A DNA stretch of 64,000 bases from positions 80,592,709 through 80,656,708 of the forward strand of contig CM059190.1 in NCBI GenBank assembly GCA_030323885.1, read 5' to 3'. Source of the stretch: Branchipolynoe longqiensis (lineage: Eukaryota; Annelida; Polychaeta; Phyllodocida; Polynoidae). Made by a program: the position numbers and the translations under genes. The notes beneath the pieces are model-generated. The model searched no databases. It was not told where the DNA came from and saw only the letters and a program-made list of their open reading frames with translations. Of the stretch, positions 53,723 through 64,000 are shown piece by piece (the stretch's first letter is position 1; each line of letters starts with the position of its first letter).

Positions 53723-53967
53723 CCGAAGCAGGAGGAAGAAGATAGCAAAGAACGCTGGAGAGGCTAGACACGATGTGGGGATGGAGATGGAGATTAAGTG
53801 TTCTGTTGATGGCGGTGAAGGCTAGCACTTTTAGCAAACTGCCATTCACTTGACTGGAGCCCACGTCTGTGATTAGATAAAGCTTCCATGGAGCGGTCAT
53901 GGCCTTAGATGTGGACCTCACCAGAAGCAGGCAGAAAAGCCGAGGTAACCTCAACCAGGAACACCAG

Positions 53968-54430
53968 ACGCAATGGCTGAATAAGTAATAGCGCTGACTG
54001 GATTCCTGTTTAGGAGGTCATGTATTCCAACCGCGGCCCAGTGAGAAATTTTTTTTTTACTGAATGTGTTTTATTAATTGAATAATATCTGAAGAGTTCA
54101 GGTGCAAAACCATGCAAACTCCAATCCAAAAAAAGTAATTTAAATAAAAGATCTTTACCTGATAATCAATTTAGTTCTTTCTACTTCCACTTTTCATAAG
54201 ATCATAATGGTTATGGGGCACTGAACACACAAGTAGGAAGTACTTTTTGTAGGTTTGATTGCAATGTTGATCTCCATTTTTGATTTGGATTTTACAGGGT
54301 TTTGCGTCTGAAATGTTCATTCTCTTATCAGCGCCAGAGCACTGGTCTTTCAGTCGTACAGGACAATTCCTTGATCAATAAATGAAACTATCACTTGTAA
54401 GTTGTAATAGTAACTGGATGCAAAGGCGCT
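53968..54430. repeat. SINE-A head bit and family P copy
   Basis: 53968-54045 is a SINE-A-like head (CAATGGCTGAATAAGTAATAG, ATTCCAACCGCGGCC). T9 at 54050 opens a family P copy containing TCAGCGCCAGAGCACTGGTC and CAATAAATGAAACTATCA near 54400. Confidence 0.55.
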
Positions 54431-54619
54431 TCGATAAGAAAAGTATTATACATACTGTGAATGAAATATTAGGTGTAGTAGTAAATGCCTAGAATTCCAG
54501 TTTGATAACAGTATCATGCATTCGGTAATATCTATTATATGATATTGCATGGTTCTAACATTTTCTTTAAACATGTTTTTCCTTTTTTTCTAAATATATA
54601 TATATATATATATACGTAT

Positions 54620-55140
54620 TTTCCATGCAATGACAACATGCACACTTGTCGCTAAGTACCTACCCTGGCGCTTGCTAATACTAGAATAAGGCAAGCGGTA
54701 GGGGTGTGTATCAGCGTATTGGGTGGGACGTTGGGTGTTTATGCTGGTTCACTGCCTGTCTAATGAGGCAGCACTATAAAGTCCTCATACGTGTCGACTG
54801 TCACAAATCGGTAACCTTAAATGTTGACTGAATACCTACGACCGGTCGCGGTGACCCAATCAGTAGAGCTCGGGCTTCCAATGGAGAAGATCAAGAGTTC
54901 GAATCCCAGGCAATTCGTTAAATCGATGACTTTTACATTTGATATGAGTTGCTACCTAGTCTGGCGATTGGCATTACTAGGATAAATACAATGACTGGTT
55001 AGCTCAGTATCAGGATAATGTGACTGAGTGGCATGGTATTAGTGGGGCAGCACTATAAACTCACCAGGTGTGTGCACTATCATAAGTTGGTACCTGTCCT
55101 TATAGGACTTGACATGTAGCCAGGACGTAACGCTTCAACA
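54620..55140 (+). mobile_element. two SINE-A copies in tandem
   Basis: 54640-54840 is a diverged 3' half (CTAATACTAGAATAAGGCAAG to GTAACCTTAAATGTTGACTG). 54840-55140 is a type b copy (GGTCGCGGTGACCCAATCAG, GAGTTCGAATCCCAGG) with tail CTTCAACAAACAAAC. An (AT)n run precedes them at 54593-54614. Confidence 0.75.
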
Positions 55141-55328
55141 AACAAACAGAATACTTCTTGAGGATACTTCCTGGCACGAAGAGAAGATATATCATTCTGT
55201 ACCACTCTGACCTTTGGTCTCCTCCTTTGATATAGTAGTGATATAGTGATTGGTAGACAGGAAGTGTGAACACTTATTTGTCTCTCATTTTTGCTTGAGT
55301 GCAAGTAATTAGCAACACAAGGGATAAA

Positions 55329-57023
55329 TTAGTAGCATGTGGTGAATAAGTGGTCAAATTTCCCTATATCATCAGCCCATGCTTTTTCTAATCGGTTCTT
55401 GAATGAATTTATTGAGCCGGCATCTATAACATTTTGTGGGAGACTATTCCATATATTTATGATCCTGTTTGAGAAACTGTGTTGCCTTAATTTTGAAACG
55501 GCTCTGGGTTTTACTAGTTTGAGAGTATGGCCCCGGCTGCCTTCTCTTTTATTCAAGGTGAAAAATTGGTTCATATCTATTTTATCAAAACCTTTCATAA
55601 TTTTAAATACTTCAATTATGTCACTTCTTTTCCTTCTGTAGGAAAGGGTAGGAAGTTTCAATTTCCTGAGCCTTTGTTCATAGGGTAAGTCCTTTATAAC
55701 TGCAACTAGTTTTGTTGCACGTCTCTGAACCTTTTCGATCTCCAGAATATCTTTCCGAAAAATTGGGCTCCAAATTTGTGGACAGTATTCCAAAATTGGT
55801 CTAACAAGAGACTTAAATAGAATGAGAAAATTGTTCTTGCTGAGGCGATGGAAGGTTCTTTTAATTATTCCTACTCTCTGGTTAGCATTTGAGATGATAG
55901 TCCTCATGTGTTTCTGAAAGGAGAGTTGGGAGTCGAAGGTTACATCCAAGTCCTTTTCATAGCTATCTTGTTGCAGGACAGTGTTCTGCATAATATAGGC
56001 GTAATGAGGATTATTTTTCCCGTAATGAATAATTTTGCACTTCTTTTCATTGAAGGGCAATTGCCATTTCTCAGACCATTGTGAGAGTTTCAGAATATCC
56101 TCTTGTAAGAGATTTTTATCTCTTACGTCTTTTATTGCTCGAAAGACCTTTGTGTCATCCGCAAATATTTTTAGGTTTGATGAGACACTGCCTGGCAGGT
56201 CATTTATAAATATTATAAATAATATTGGTCCCAGCACACTTCCCTGAGGTATTCCTGAGGTGACATTCTTAAAGGAACATTTTTTATTACCTACAACTAC
56301 CCTTTGCTTTCTCTCAGACAGGAAGTCCTGTATCCATTCAGAAATTGATCCGGATATTCCCAGAGCTTTGACTTTGTTTAATAGTCTTTTGTGGGGCACA
56401 CTATCAAAGGCTTTGGAGAAGTCCAGATAGACGGTGTCCCATGCCAGGCCATGATCCAGCCAGTCAGTCCAAATTTCCATCACTTCTAGTAGTTGTGACA
56501 GACAAGATTTTCCTCCAGTGAATCCGTGTTGGTCTGGAGATATCAATCCTAGTTTTTCCAAGTGTTCTACGACACAGTCTCGGATTATTCTTTCTAGCAT
56601 TTTACAGCATAGGGAGGTTAAACTCACAGGTCTGTAATTTGATGCCAGGCGTTTTGGTCCCTTTTTATGCAGGGGTTTTACCTCAGCATCTTTCCATTGT
56701 TTGGGTATTTTCCGTTCAAATAGGCTTTTACGGAATAGAGATGTCAAAATAGGTCCAAGTTGCTCAGAACACTCTTTGATGATTTTTGCATGGATCCCAT
56801 CTGGCCCAGGTGCCTTGGAGACATTTAGTTTTTCAATTAATTTGTCAACTTTATCGTCTGTTATGTCAACGTCACTGATGAATTCTGTGACTCCTGAATC
56901 TGGAGAGGGTGGGATATTATTCGTATTTTCATTGGTAAACACACTGACGAAGAACTCATTGAGTAGTTCAGCTTTGCCTTCATCGTCTACGATTAGTTCG
57001 TCATGACGATTAGTTCGAGTCAC
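55329..57023 (-). pseudogene. CR1/jockey-like LINE reverse transcriptase, 5' truncated
   Basis: The open reading is 564 codons on the minus strand. It lacks the endonuclease, and TAGTGA sits just upstream of the GTG first codon, so this is a 5'-truncated ORF2 rather than a complete gene. RT motifs in order: APGPDGI (71-77), NYRPVSL (129-135), HGFTGGKS (166-173), YLDFSKAFDS (199-208), GIPQGSVLGP (257-266) and the catalytic FADD (287-290). A C-terminal domain with SLVRPILEYC and KVQRRATKL is typical of CR1/jockey-group LINEs. The RT itself has no internal stop or frameshift and its C-terminus looks complete (HLFTTCY), so the insertion is fairly young. It may have supplied reverse transcriptase for other elements when intact; that is inference. 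Confidence 0.87.
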
Positions 57024-57027
57024 TACT

Positions 57028-57442
57028 TAGATAAAACATTCACCAGGTACTTGTAATACACGGGTGAAGACCAGCCTTATCTAAATACAGGTGAACATAG
57101 CGATAGTATGAAACAGGAAGTAGAATGCCTGGCACCAGTGTCAAATGGTTACTTATATCAGAACAGAGTTGGTGAAATGGGAGAGAATGCAAAAAGACAA
57201 GATGGCGGCCAGAGAAGACCATCGATTTCACTTTTAAATTGCATTAAAGTATATCTTTTATTATATTTTCCAACTCAAAAGTAGCGGGTAAACATGAAGA
57301 CATATACAAAGAATAAATGTTGCTTCTTAGATTGTGAAATTAGGCTGTCATAAAGACTCATTTCATTAGCCCGATTTTTCGACTGTTTTTATATAAGACT
57401 GGTTTTCACCCCTGTACTGGAAGTATGGGGTGAATCTTTTAC
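57028..57442. mobile_element. MITE F, second copy
   Basis: Left end TAGATAAAACATTCACC and right end GGGGTGAATCTTTTACC. The interior (TTGGTGAAATGGGAGAGAATGC, TGTTGCTTCTTAGATTGTG) is the inverse of 25460-25841. The left edge touches the LINE and the right edge a SINE-A, without a matching duplication. Confidence 0.75.
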
Positions 57443-57790
57443 CTGATATCCCACTCAGTCACGTTATTCTGACACTGAGTACAACAGTCCTTGCCATATC
57501 CTAATAATGCTGAGAACCTGGATAGGAAGTGACAAGTATCAATGTCTAAGGCATCGGTTTGACTTGGCCAGGGTTCGAACCCGTGGGGTCGAACCCCACC
57601 ATCTACCAACACGGGACACAGACGCTTTGGTTGCAAGGCGGTGGCAAGGAGGTCGAATGGAGGTCGAATGGATGTCACAAGGAGGTCAAAGGCAGGTGGA
57701 TTCATTGGTCCAAAGTGGTCACAAAGTGGTCGCAATGTGGTTGAACGGTGGTTGAAAAGTGGTAGCAAGTAGTCACAAGACAGGGGCTTT
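57443..57790. mobile_element. SINE-A (antisense) joined to E7, a truncated TIR-type element
   Basis: 57443-57630 is SINE-A from TGATATCCCACTCAGTCACG to CTACCAACACGGGACACAGACG. 57630-57790 is GGAGGTCGAATGGAGGTCG and GTGGTCACAAAGTGGTCGC repeats ending CTTGTGGTCA-like sequence and GACAGGGGCTTTA. Reverse complemented, the end reads TAAAGCCCCTGTCTTGTGAC, like the E-group termini. The left end is missing. Confidence 0.65.
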
Positions 57791-57812
57791 ACCCATCACC
57801 ACATTTTGCATC

Positions 57813-58145
57813 CACCGGATGCGGTGGCCTAATCGGTAGCGCACATGATTCCCGTGCGGAAGGTCGGAAGTTCATATCGTGGCCAAGTCAATCAGATGAT
57901 TGATAAAATTGATTAGTGTCCCTAGTTAACCTGGCGCTTGGCCTTATTAGGGTAGCACAAGGGTTGGATACCTTCGTATCAGGATAAAATAACTGATTGG
58001 GATTTCAGGTCATGGTGCCAGTGGAACGATCTCCCAGTGGGGCAGCACTATAAAATCACCATTTCAGTGCAGTGGCTCAAGTCAGCACCCGTCCTGATAT
58101 GACCATGGATGTTGCTGAGATTAAAACCCCAACCACCACACAACT
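57813..58145 (+). mobile_element. SINE-A type b copy
   Basis: CCGGATGCGGTGGCCTAATCGG, degenerate B box GGAAGTTCATATCG, tail GATTAAAACCCCAACCACC. 58146-58385 is unrecognised. Confidence 0.82.
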
Positions 58146-58394
58146 ATATTGCATATGTCAATTTATTGATAAATAGCATGGGGCGCCATCCGTCTGTAAA
58201 CAGGAGGGGATATTGCGTAGCATGCCCCGATATTGATCAGGGAATAATAAGGTTCTTGGAATCCCTCGCCGCCAGTCAATACCACGTCGGCAGAAATACG
58301 CCAAAGCAAGACTAAAAGGTGGATCCTTTCCAAGGTTTATTGATGGACTATTGATTGCTATCTTCGCTACCGATTATGTAAGGTATGAGCACTT

Positions 58395-58818
58395 CATCAT
58401 CATCATGCTGTCGGTCGCGATGCGACAAAGACTGCTTTCATTACTTGACTGCCGCTCTCCATTTCATTTCATGCATGCTGCCTGCAAAAGTGTTGAAGTG
58501 CTGCTGGCTTTTGCAAGTTACCAGCGGCACTCTCTCGGGGAGCAAATAGAGGTTTCACACCGGCATGAACATGTCAAGACAGGCGCAGAACTATTTGTCC
58601 CTGCAGTGGCTGGTCGGGAGATGTTGGGAGTTCCATACATCAACCACCCTTAATGCTGCCACAGTGACATGGTTTTCTCTTTAGGGTTTGCTCCCTTAAC
58701 CTTCGGTTCTGTCAAGAACCTGTACCACAAGGCAGTGGTTTACAACTATGCAAGGCAGTGGCGTCAAACTCCCTGAGGTATTGCTATACCTGCAATACCT
58801 GCATACGATCTCTGCATA
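58395..58818 (-). mobile_element. element X copy, antisense
   Basis: The 9-bp target duplication TGAGCACTT is at 58386-58394 and 58819-58827. It has the full 5' hairpin and the 60-codon ORF (about 58470-58653). 58828-59222 has no clear feature except a tRNA-B-box-like GCGGGTTCGATTCGCC at 59160. Confidence 0.88.
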
Positions 58819-59222
58819 TGAGCACTTAGGAACATAATATTAGATATGTAATGCATCTGCCTCTATCTACTTGCTATACCTCATTGTAGGGATTCACTCT
58901 TCCAGGATGACGGCCCTGAACAATGAGCAGAACCTTTCCTGCTCCAGACAGGGGACTAGTGTTACTGTTATAAGGCGTGAATAGGGAGTTCATGGAAACT
59001 GTTTGGCAGTCATCCAGATTCTCTCAATAAGGCATATGTCAATATGGCTTCATCATTGTAAATATACTGTGTATAATTATACACAAAGTATATGCAGATG
59101 TATGTGCTGCACGGTGGCGCATTCTGTTTTTTATATTGCCGGTGAACCTTAGTAGGGCGCGGGTTCGATTCGCCACGAGGAGGAATGTGTTGGCACATCA
59201 GTCTGCGGAGTGCAGGGGTTAA

Positions 59223-59889
59223 AGTGCCTGTCACACCATACCATATTGAGCAACGGACATAACCGGACAAATAATGTTGTAGTCCAGTGGTTTTTGGTAT
59301 CAAAATGTATCGAAATGTGTCGAAATGTTGCGCTATCAGGTCAACGACCACCAGATGAAACAAAAGATAAACGGACATGGAACGTACATGAATGAATAGC
59401 CAAGGGACGATAAGCGGATGACATTGGGTAACAACATATGAAACAAACCCTGTACCGGGCAAGCAATGGTGAACCAATGGGTGAAAACCAAATGTCAAAC
59501 GGATGGACTGAACATGAACCGGACATATACCAGACTATTTACATCATGTGACAGATGCGCCAAATACATATACAAAGGTGGTGGACCAAATTCCCAATAA
59601 CGGACTATTCAGGAAGCTAAGCAGAGACATTATGGGTGGGTACCGGATAAGAACTGGGCAAAATGGACCAAACAAACTTAAATCGGACAACAACCATACA
59701 TGACAGTCCGGCGGCATCCATTCCAAGATTTGTGCATGTTCAAAACTTGCCACCATACATGCTGGACACCACCATACAGAGAACGGAAACACCGGATGCT
59801 GACCATATATAAACCGGACATTGACATATTTCACCGGACTTTGTCCGGTTAATTTCCGTTTCCCCAATCCGGACAGGTGTCACTGGGCC
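59223..59889. mobile_element. E5: TIR element, E2 family, TTAA-flanked
   Basis: TTAA at 59219-59222 and 59890-59893. Right end (reverse complement) GGCCCAGTGACACCTGTCCG, left end AGTGCCTGTCACACCATACC. The interior is GACATAACCGGACA-type permutations. The stretch from the right end aligns with E2 for several hundred bases. No coding. Confidence 0.75.
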
Positions 59890-59893
59890 TTAA

Positions 59894-60446
59894 GGGGGCC
59901 ACTGCCCCTATTACCCGCATCATGTGAAATTGTTAAAAAGTCAAAGTTTCGTTTGTTTTGTTTTGTGTGTGTGTATGTTTGATTGGGTAAGGGTGCTGTG
60001 GCCCAGCCAGATATATATTATGTATTCATATTTTCTGAATACATATCTTTTTTTTTTGGTAGTACCTAAGTTACACATATATATGTGCTAGGCCATTTCA
60101 TATAATACAACTGAATCGTCCTTGTATGATTGAGTGGAAACACAACGAAGCACCAAGGAAGAATAGCGTCCGTTTCTCACAGTTTAATCCTCTTTCAATT
60201 CTCTACAGATTTTAGTAACCCACCCTCTGTCTAACGAGCTGGGCCACAGGTAACCTCTCATGGTCGGTGTGTAGCCATTTGCAAGGGGGGCAGTCCAGCC
60301 AGAGACCGTCTCTAACTAGCCTGTTGCAACCTGTTTCATCATAAGGGCAACATCGGTCAGCATAGTCCATGCCGCCACTGCGTGATGATGAGGCTCATAT
60401 CCATGGGTTTTCTGGGAGGGTTTTCTTAAAAGATTTATACGGGATA
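59894..60446. other. unclassified
   Basis: Contains a TGTGTGTGTATG run and an AT-rich stretch near 60010-60100. No recognised repeat, ORF or signal. Confidence 0.35.
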
Positions 60447-60727
60447 AGTCTGAATAGACTTGTTTTCACCATTATACAGTTTGTCGATTGAAAGCCAGAG
60501 TCTACACTTTTACCGACCCAAAGGATTTTTAACATCCCACACCACATGGACCTGGTATGAGAGCAACTGGCCTTTGATGATGCTGTAAGTTATGCACAGC
60601 GGTGGAAATCCAAATTGGCAGAGGTGGGGGCGACAGCGAATCAAACCATCAACCTTCAGATTAGGAGTCCGACCTAGAAAAAAGTCAGACACTCTAACCA
60701 CTCTGCCACAGAGAACACCACATGTAT
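60447..60727 (-). mobile_element. SINE-C copy, antisense
   Basis: GATAAGTCTGAATAGACTTG to CACTCTAACCACTCTGCCAC. A and B box complements are present (GAATCAAACCATCAACC is a decayed B box). Confidence 0.85.
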
Positions 60728-60902
60728 ATATGAAGAGGTCTTTTGCAAAACGTGATCAGGGCCGAGCTTAAAAATGAGCTTGCAATGCCAATGTCGATCT
60801 TCCAGCTGGTGCTTTGAGAAATAACTCTTCGAATATGTACAATATAATTTATGATGTGGATATAAATAATGGCAGTCCCTTAATGTTTCTCTCTCACTAG
60901 CT

Positions 60903-61255
60903 TAGAGCTGCATAGTCCAATGAACGATCAAATTTTCAAAACCAAACCAATTATCTAGATTTGATCTTACATTTCTAACTTAGATACTGATTCACTTATT
61001 AAGCATTTGTTTCTGCGTAGAAGGGAATACTGAGTCAATTTAACAGAACCTGCTACTGCAGAAGTCTATGTTGTCAGAGTTTTGGCATGCTTGCTAAAAC
61101 TAATGTTCCATGTTTGCACTCGAAATATCTAAAATGTTTAACATTTCAAATAAAAGTAACTTTGAACTAATGTAAAGTAGATCCTAGTGATCGATCTAAT
61201 ATATTTATCTCAGAAAAAATACAGAAATTCAAAACCATCGGACTATGCAACTTTA
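60903..61255. mobile_element. MITE D, complete copy
   Basis: TIR TTAGAGCTGCATAGTCCAATG against TTAAAGTTGCATAGTCCGATGG (reverse complement). The 353-bp AT-rich interior serves as reference for the split copy at 33128-34518. Confidence 0.8.
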
Positions 61256-61337
61256 ACTTTGATGTTATTCACATGGAGTGGTCATTCTCTCCTCCCCACC
61301 TGTCTCCTCTACACTATGAGGCAACTGTCGCTCTTTA

Positions 61338-61448
61338 TATATATGAAGAGCTTGTATCCAAAGCACGAGCTACGAGCTTGGCATTGGCATTGCAAGCTTA
61401 TTTTTTGGATCGCCGCTTATCAGGTTTTGGAAACGAGCTCTTCATATG
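61338..61448. repeat. short inverted-repeat element
   Basis: TATATGAAGAGCTTGTATCC and GGAAACGAGCTCTTCATATG form imperfect 20-bp arms. A related end (TATATATGAAGAGGTC) is at 60725. 61449-61850 is unrecognised, apart from a B-box-like GGGTTCGATCCC at 61532. Confidence 0.55.
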
Positions 61449-61854
61449 AACATGGTTCCTGTTGGTTCGCCAACACGGGTAATTGGCGCGTGAACAAGCA
61501 GTCTCCCTAGTGGCGCCACCTGGGTTCGATCCCGCTATCCACCATGCCATAGTGGGTTTCCCGTGAACCAGGTCTCTCCTGAGACCTCTGATGTCACTGT
61601 TGCCCATTGTCGGCCCCCGAAGTCCATCAAACATCACTATGACGCCAGCAGCCAGACAAGCAACACCCCAGTCTCACTCAGCCATCCACCCATCCCTTCA
61701 AACAGACAAACAATGTCAAGTGGTGGGGTTCAGGGCCTGAGCCGACAAACAAATTATCGGGTGAACAATTAACTGATGAACTTTAATTATTTAATGAACA
61801 CTACAACCATATATTTTTATTGAATAAAATCCATTTTAATGAGCTGCTTGTTCA

Positions 61855-62180
61855 CGGTGTGAATTGTGGCCAAATTGGAAAAAGTGTGGGCTTCCAATGT
61901 GGTAAACCAGGTGAGTCAAACCAATTATTTACAACATTTATACTTGTCTCTACCTCGGCTGGTACTCAACCTTACCATGACAGGGAAAGGGATTATTGCT
62001 TTTGAGTATCAGGATAATGGTATTGAGTTGGATATCGGGTCACGCTGCCGACAACTTGGTCTTTAAATTGGGGTCACACTATACAGTCAACACGAATATG
62101 CACGGTCACAAGTCTGGGCTTGTCCGGATCAGGATACGAATCCCGATGTTACCAGGACGTAAAACCCCAACAATCACACA
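61855..62180 (+). mobile_element. SINE-A copy, strongly diverged
   Basis: GGTGAGTCAAACCAATTATT, GAGTATCAGGATAATGGTATTG and ACCAGGACGTAAAACCCCAAC follow SINE-A order. The head is poorly preserved. Confidence 0.65.
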
Positions 62181-63309
62181 AAGGAACTCTACATCCGTCA
62201 TGTCTGACTTCATTTGATTTGGTTTTTAAAGTCTACATTCCGAACAAAGCTGAGACACATCCTGATATGACCTTGGAAGTTGCTAGGAAATGTAGAGTCA
62301 CCAAGTCCCCATTCCTACCACAAAGGGCGACACATTTTGATATGACCATATGACAGGAAAGGACTGGAGTGAGCAGCTCCCCTTGACTCATTTGCTGCAT
62401 GCGCTGGTTTTCCGCGGTTCCCGCTTCATTCAGTGATCACGGTTCCCGTTTCACTGCCCGTACTTACTTTGCATCAATCGCTAGCATTTGGGGAAGGGTT
62501 TCCGATCCAGAGAGCTGTGTAGTGTGCATCTACAAGTATTGCTGAACTAATCAGAGTTAGGCGCAAGACGCTAAACAAGCGTCGTGAGATTGTAAGTTTC
62601 CTTAATTATATAGGATTTATATATGATATACTGTTACGAAGGTATCGATAATAACCAGTTTTTAGGACCAGTAGATCCAATAAGTCAATAAGCCTGTAGA
62701 GCAACCATTATTGGACATAGGTAGCTAGGACGTTAAACCCCAATCGCTCACTGACTTGCTTGAGCAGATTACCAGTAATCAGGGCAATGAACAGTTTGTT
62801 TCTGTGCAAACAGTAACAATGAGCTACAGCTAAAACAAAAAGGACCCCGCAGCCATCTTGCCTGAGCAGAAACACACATATGAAACTTATTACATTTCCG
62901 CCGCCAGGCGTCGCCCTAATCGCATTCCAGTCGCATTAGGACTCCCACAACTCACATCCCTTGTCATTTTCCCCCACTACCTCCACATAAAGACCGGCGC
63001 ACACTAGGTGTGGTTCCCAATTAAGCTGGGCCAGGATATGGAGGGTTCAAGCACAAAACCTACAAATGCCATCTAGGCTGAAATGAAAGCGTTACTAACA
63101 TATTTGAGCTGAAGCTACCATCATTCCCATAATCCAACACATGTTTTATCGTAGAAGCTGCCAGGTCGCCTATAAAATGCCCTATTTAATATGAACTTGA
63201 TAGACTTTAACTGGAAAGCACAACAATAAATATTATTTTACAGAAAAAAATGAGAATGAATTGTTGGTTTTTGTGCCTGAGATTTCCATATCTTCTGACT
63301 TACTAATTG
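62181..63309. other. unclassified
   Basis: A short SINE-A tail (AGCTAGGACGTTAAACCCC) lies at 62722. Otherwise I see no repeat pair, domain-bearing ORF or regulatory signal. Confidence 0.35.
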
Positions 63310-63780
63310 GACAATGACACAGCAAGTGGTATAAAGTTGGTTTTAATCAGATAATCATGAGTACACATTGATCATAGAAAGTCAAATGCAAATAGCAACA
63401 AGTTGAAACATAGTGAGGTCATTAAGCTTTTAACCGTATCCCTTACTTTTTACGTAGGGGTGGGTGGGTGGCAATTTAAGGCTTAGTCCGCGTCCTCCTG
63501 TGATCGTCCCGAAGTGAGCTCGTAGCCACCAAACCCGGCCATATATAGGCAGGGACAGCAATTTAGTTCAGAAATTCAACATATGTGTCAGGTCAGTATC
63601 ATTAGTTCAGTAATCAGGGTTTTGTATCTTAAAGTGAACATAGACGGCGCTAGTGTCCAAGGCGCGGGGCAGTGTGCCCGGTTCACGCTAGGTGGCAGCA
63701 TCGGGCTTGCTTAACATTAAGGCTACGGCTGTGTCTTAGTGTCCAATTACCCGTGTTGCGAACACCACAAACAATTTGGC
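63310..63780. repeat. dispersed repeat R, copy 2
   Basis: Aligns with 10535-10990 in the same orientation with several indels; GGGTGGGTGGGTGGCAATTT and GACGGCGCTAGTGT are shared anchors. The final 220 bp of the window are unrecognised. Confidence 0.7.
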
Positions 63781-64000
63781 AAAGGAAGGATTCCCGGGGA
63801 TTCATGGGACAAGGGAAGGGTGGCAGGAATATGGGGGGCGGGGGGCTCAATTATTCCAGCCATATCAGACGCACCAAGTCTCCTGATTCGGTGGGAGATC
63901 TCCCTAAAATATAGCAAAATATCCCAATCTCCTCATTTCTAACATTAAACATCGAGTCTCCCACAAAAGAATCCCTTTAGCTTGTATTTGTGAATATTGT

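Overview
This is a 64 kb stretch of animal nuclear DNA made almost entirely of transposable elements and tandem repeats. I found no convincing host protein-coding gene, no rRNA gene and no standalone tRNA gene. Metazoan retrotransposons (DIRS, Ngaro, RTE-like and CR1/jockey-like LINEs, Ty3/gypsy), tRNA-derived SINEs and many MITE-like elements show the source is an animal. A SINE tail at 43259-43378 closely resembles, from memory, one that is common in mollusc genomes, so a mollusc (or another lophotrochozoan) is the best guess. The species is not determined.

Two tyrosine-recombinase retrotransposons carry most of the coding capacity. Element 1 (925-6357) is a structurally complete DIRS1-like element. 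It has an Arg/Lys-rich ORF1, an RT/RNase H ORF2 with a methylase-like tail, and an overlapping tyrosine recombinase ORF3. Its inverted termini are matched base for base by an internal complementary region. Element 2 (13253-18907) is a Ngaro-like element with split direct repeats in the order A1-ORFs-B1-A2-B2. Its RT/RNase H and tyrosine recombinase lie in the same frame, separated by one stop codon, and that stop falls inside a plausible 93-nt intron. Its gag-like ORF1 is broken by two frame changes.

Other coding relics are an RTE-like LINE at 39170-41520 (one nonsense codon in the RT plus a frame change in the endonuclease), a second RTE-like fragment at 44050-44995, a 564-codon CR1/jockey-like RT at 55329-57023, and a Ty3/gypsy integrase fragment at 33377-33898.

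The rest is short non-autonomous elements, often nested. I use informal names: SINE-A (tRNA-headed, about 340 bp, (AAC)n tail), SINE-B (tRNA-headed, partly in tandem arrays), SINE-C (class II tRNA-like head), element X (about 420 bp, (GAT)n tail, clear target duplications), and several terminal-inverted-repeat families. A striking group of the latter has termini like GGCCCTGTCACACTACGACG and interiors made only of permuted short repeats. There is also a small LTR-retrotransposon derivative (48974-50557), two large foldback palindromes, and minisatellites of 10, 14, 16, 25 and about 28 bp.

Layout: 0-7 kb DIRS; 7-10.5 kb purine-rich repeats and TIR element E1; 12.4-19 kb E2 and Ngaro; 19-38 kb nested SINEs, MITEs and minisatellites; 38-45 kb E3 and the RTE-like LINEs; 45-49 kb foldback and minisatellites; 49-54 kb TRIM-like element, E6 and MITEs; 54-58 kb CR1-like LINE; 58-64 kb X, E5, SINEs and a repeat shared with 10.5 kb.
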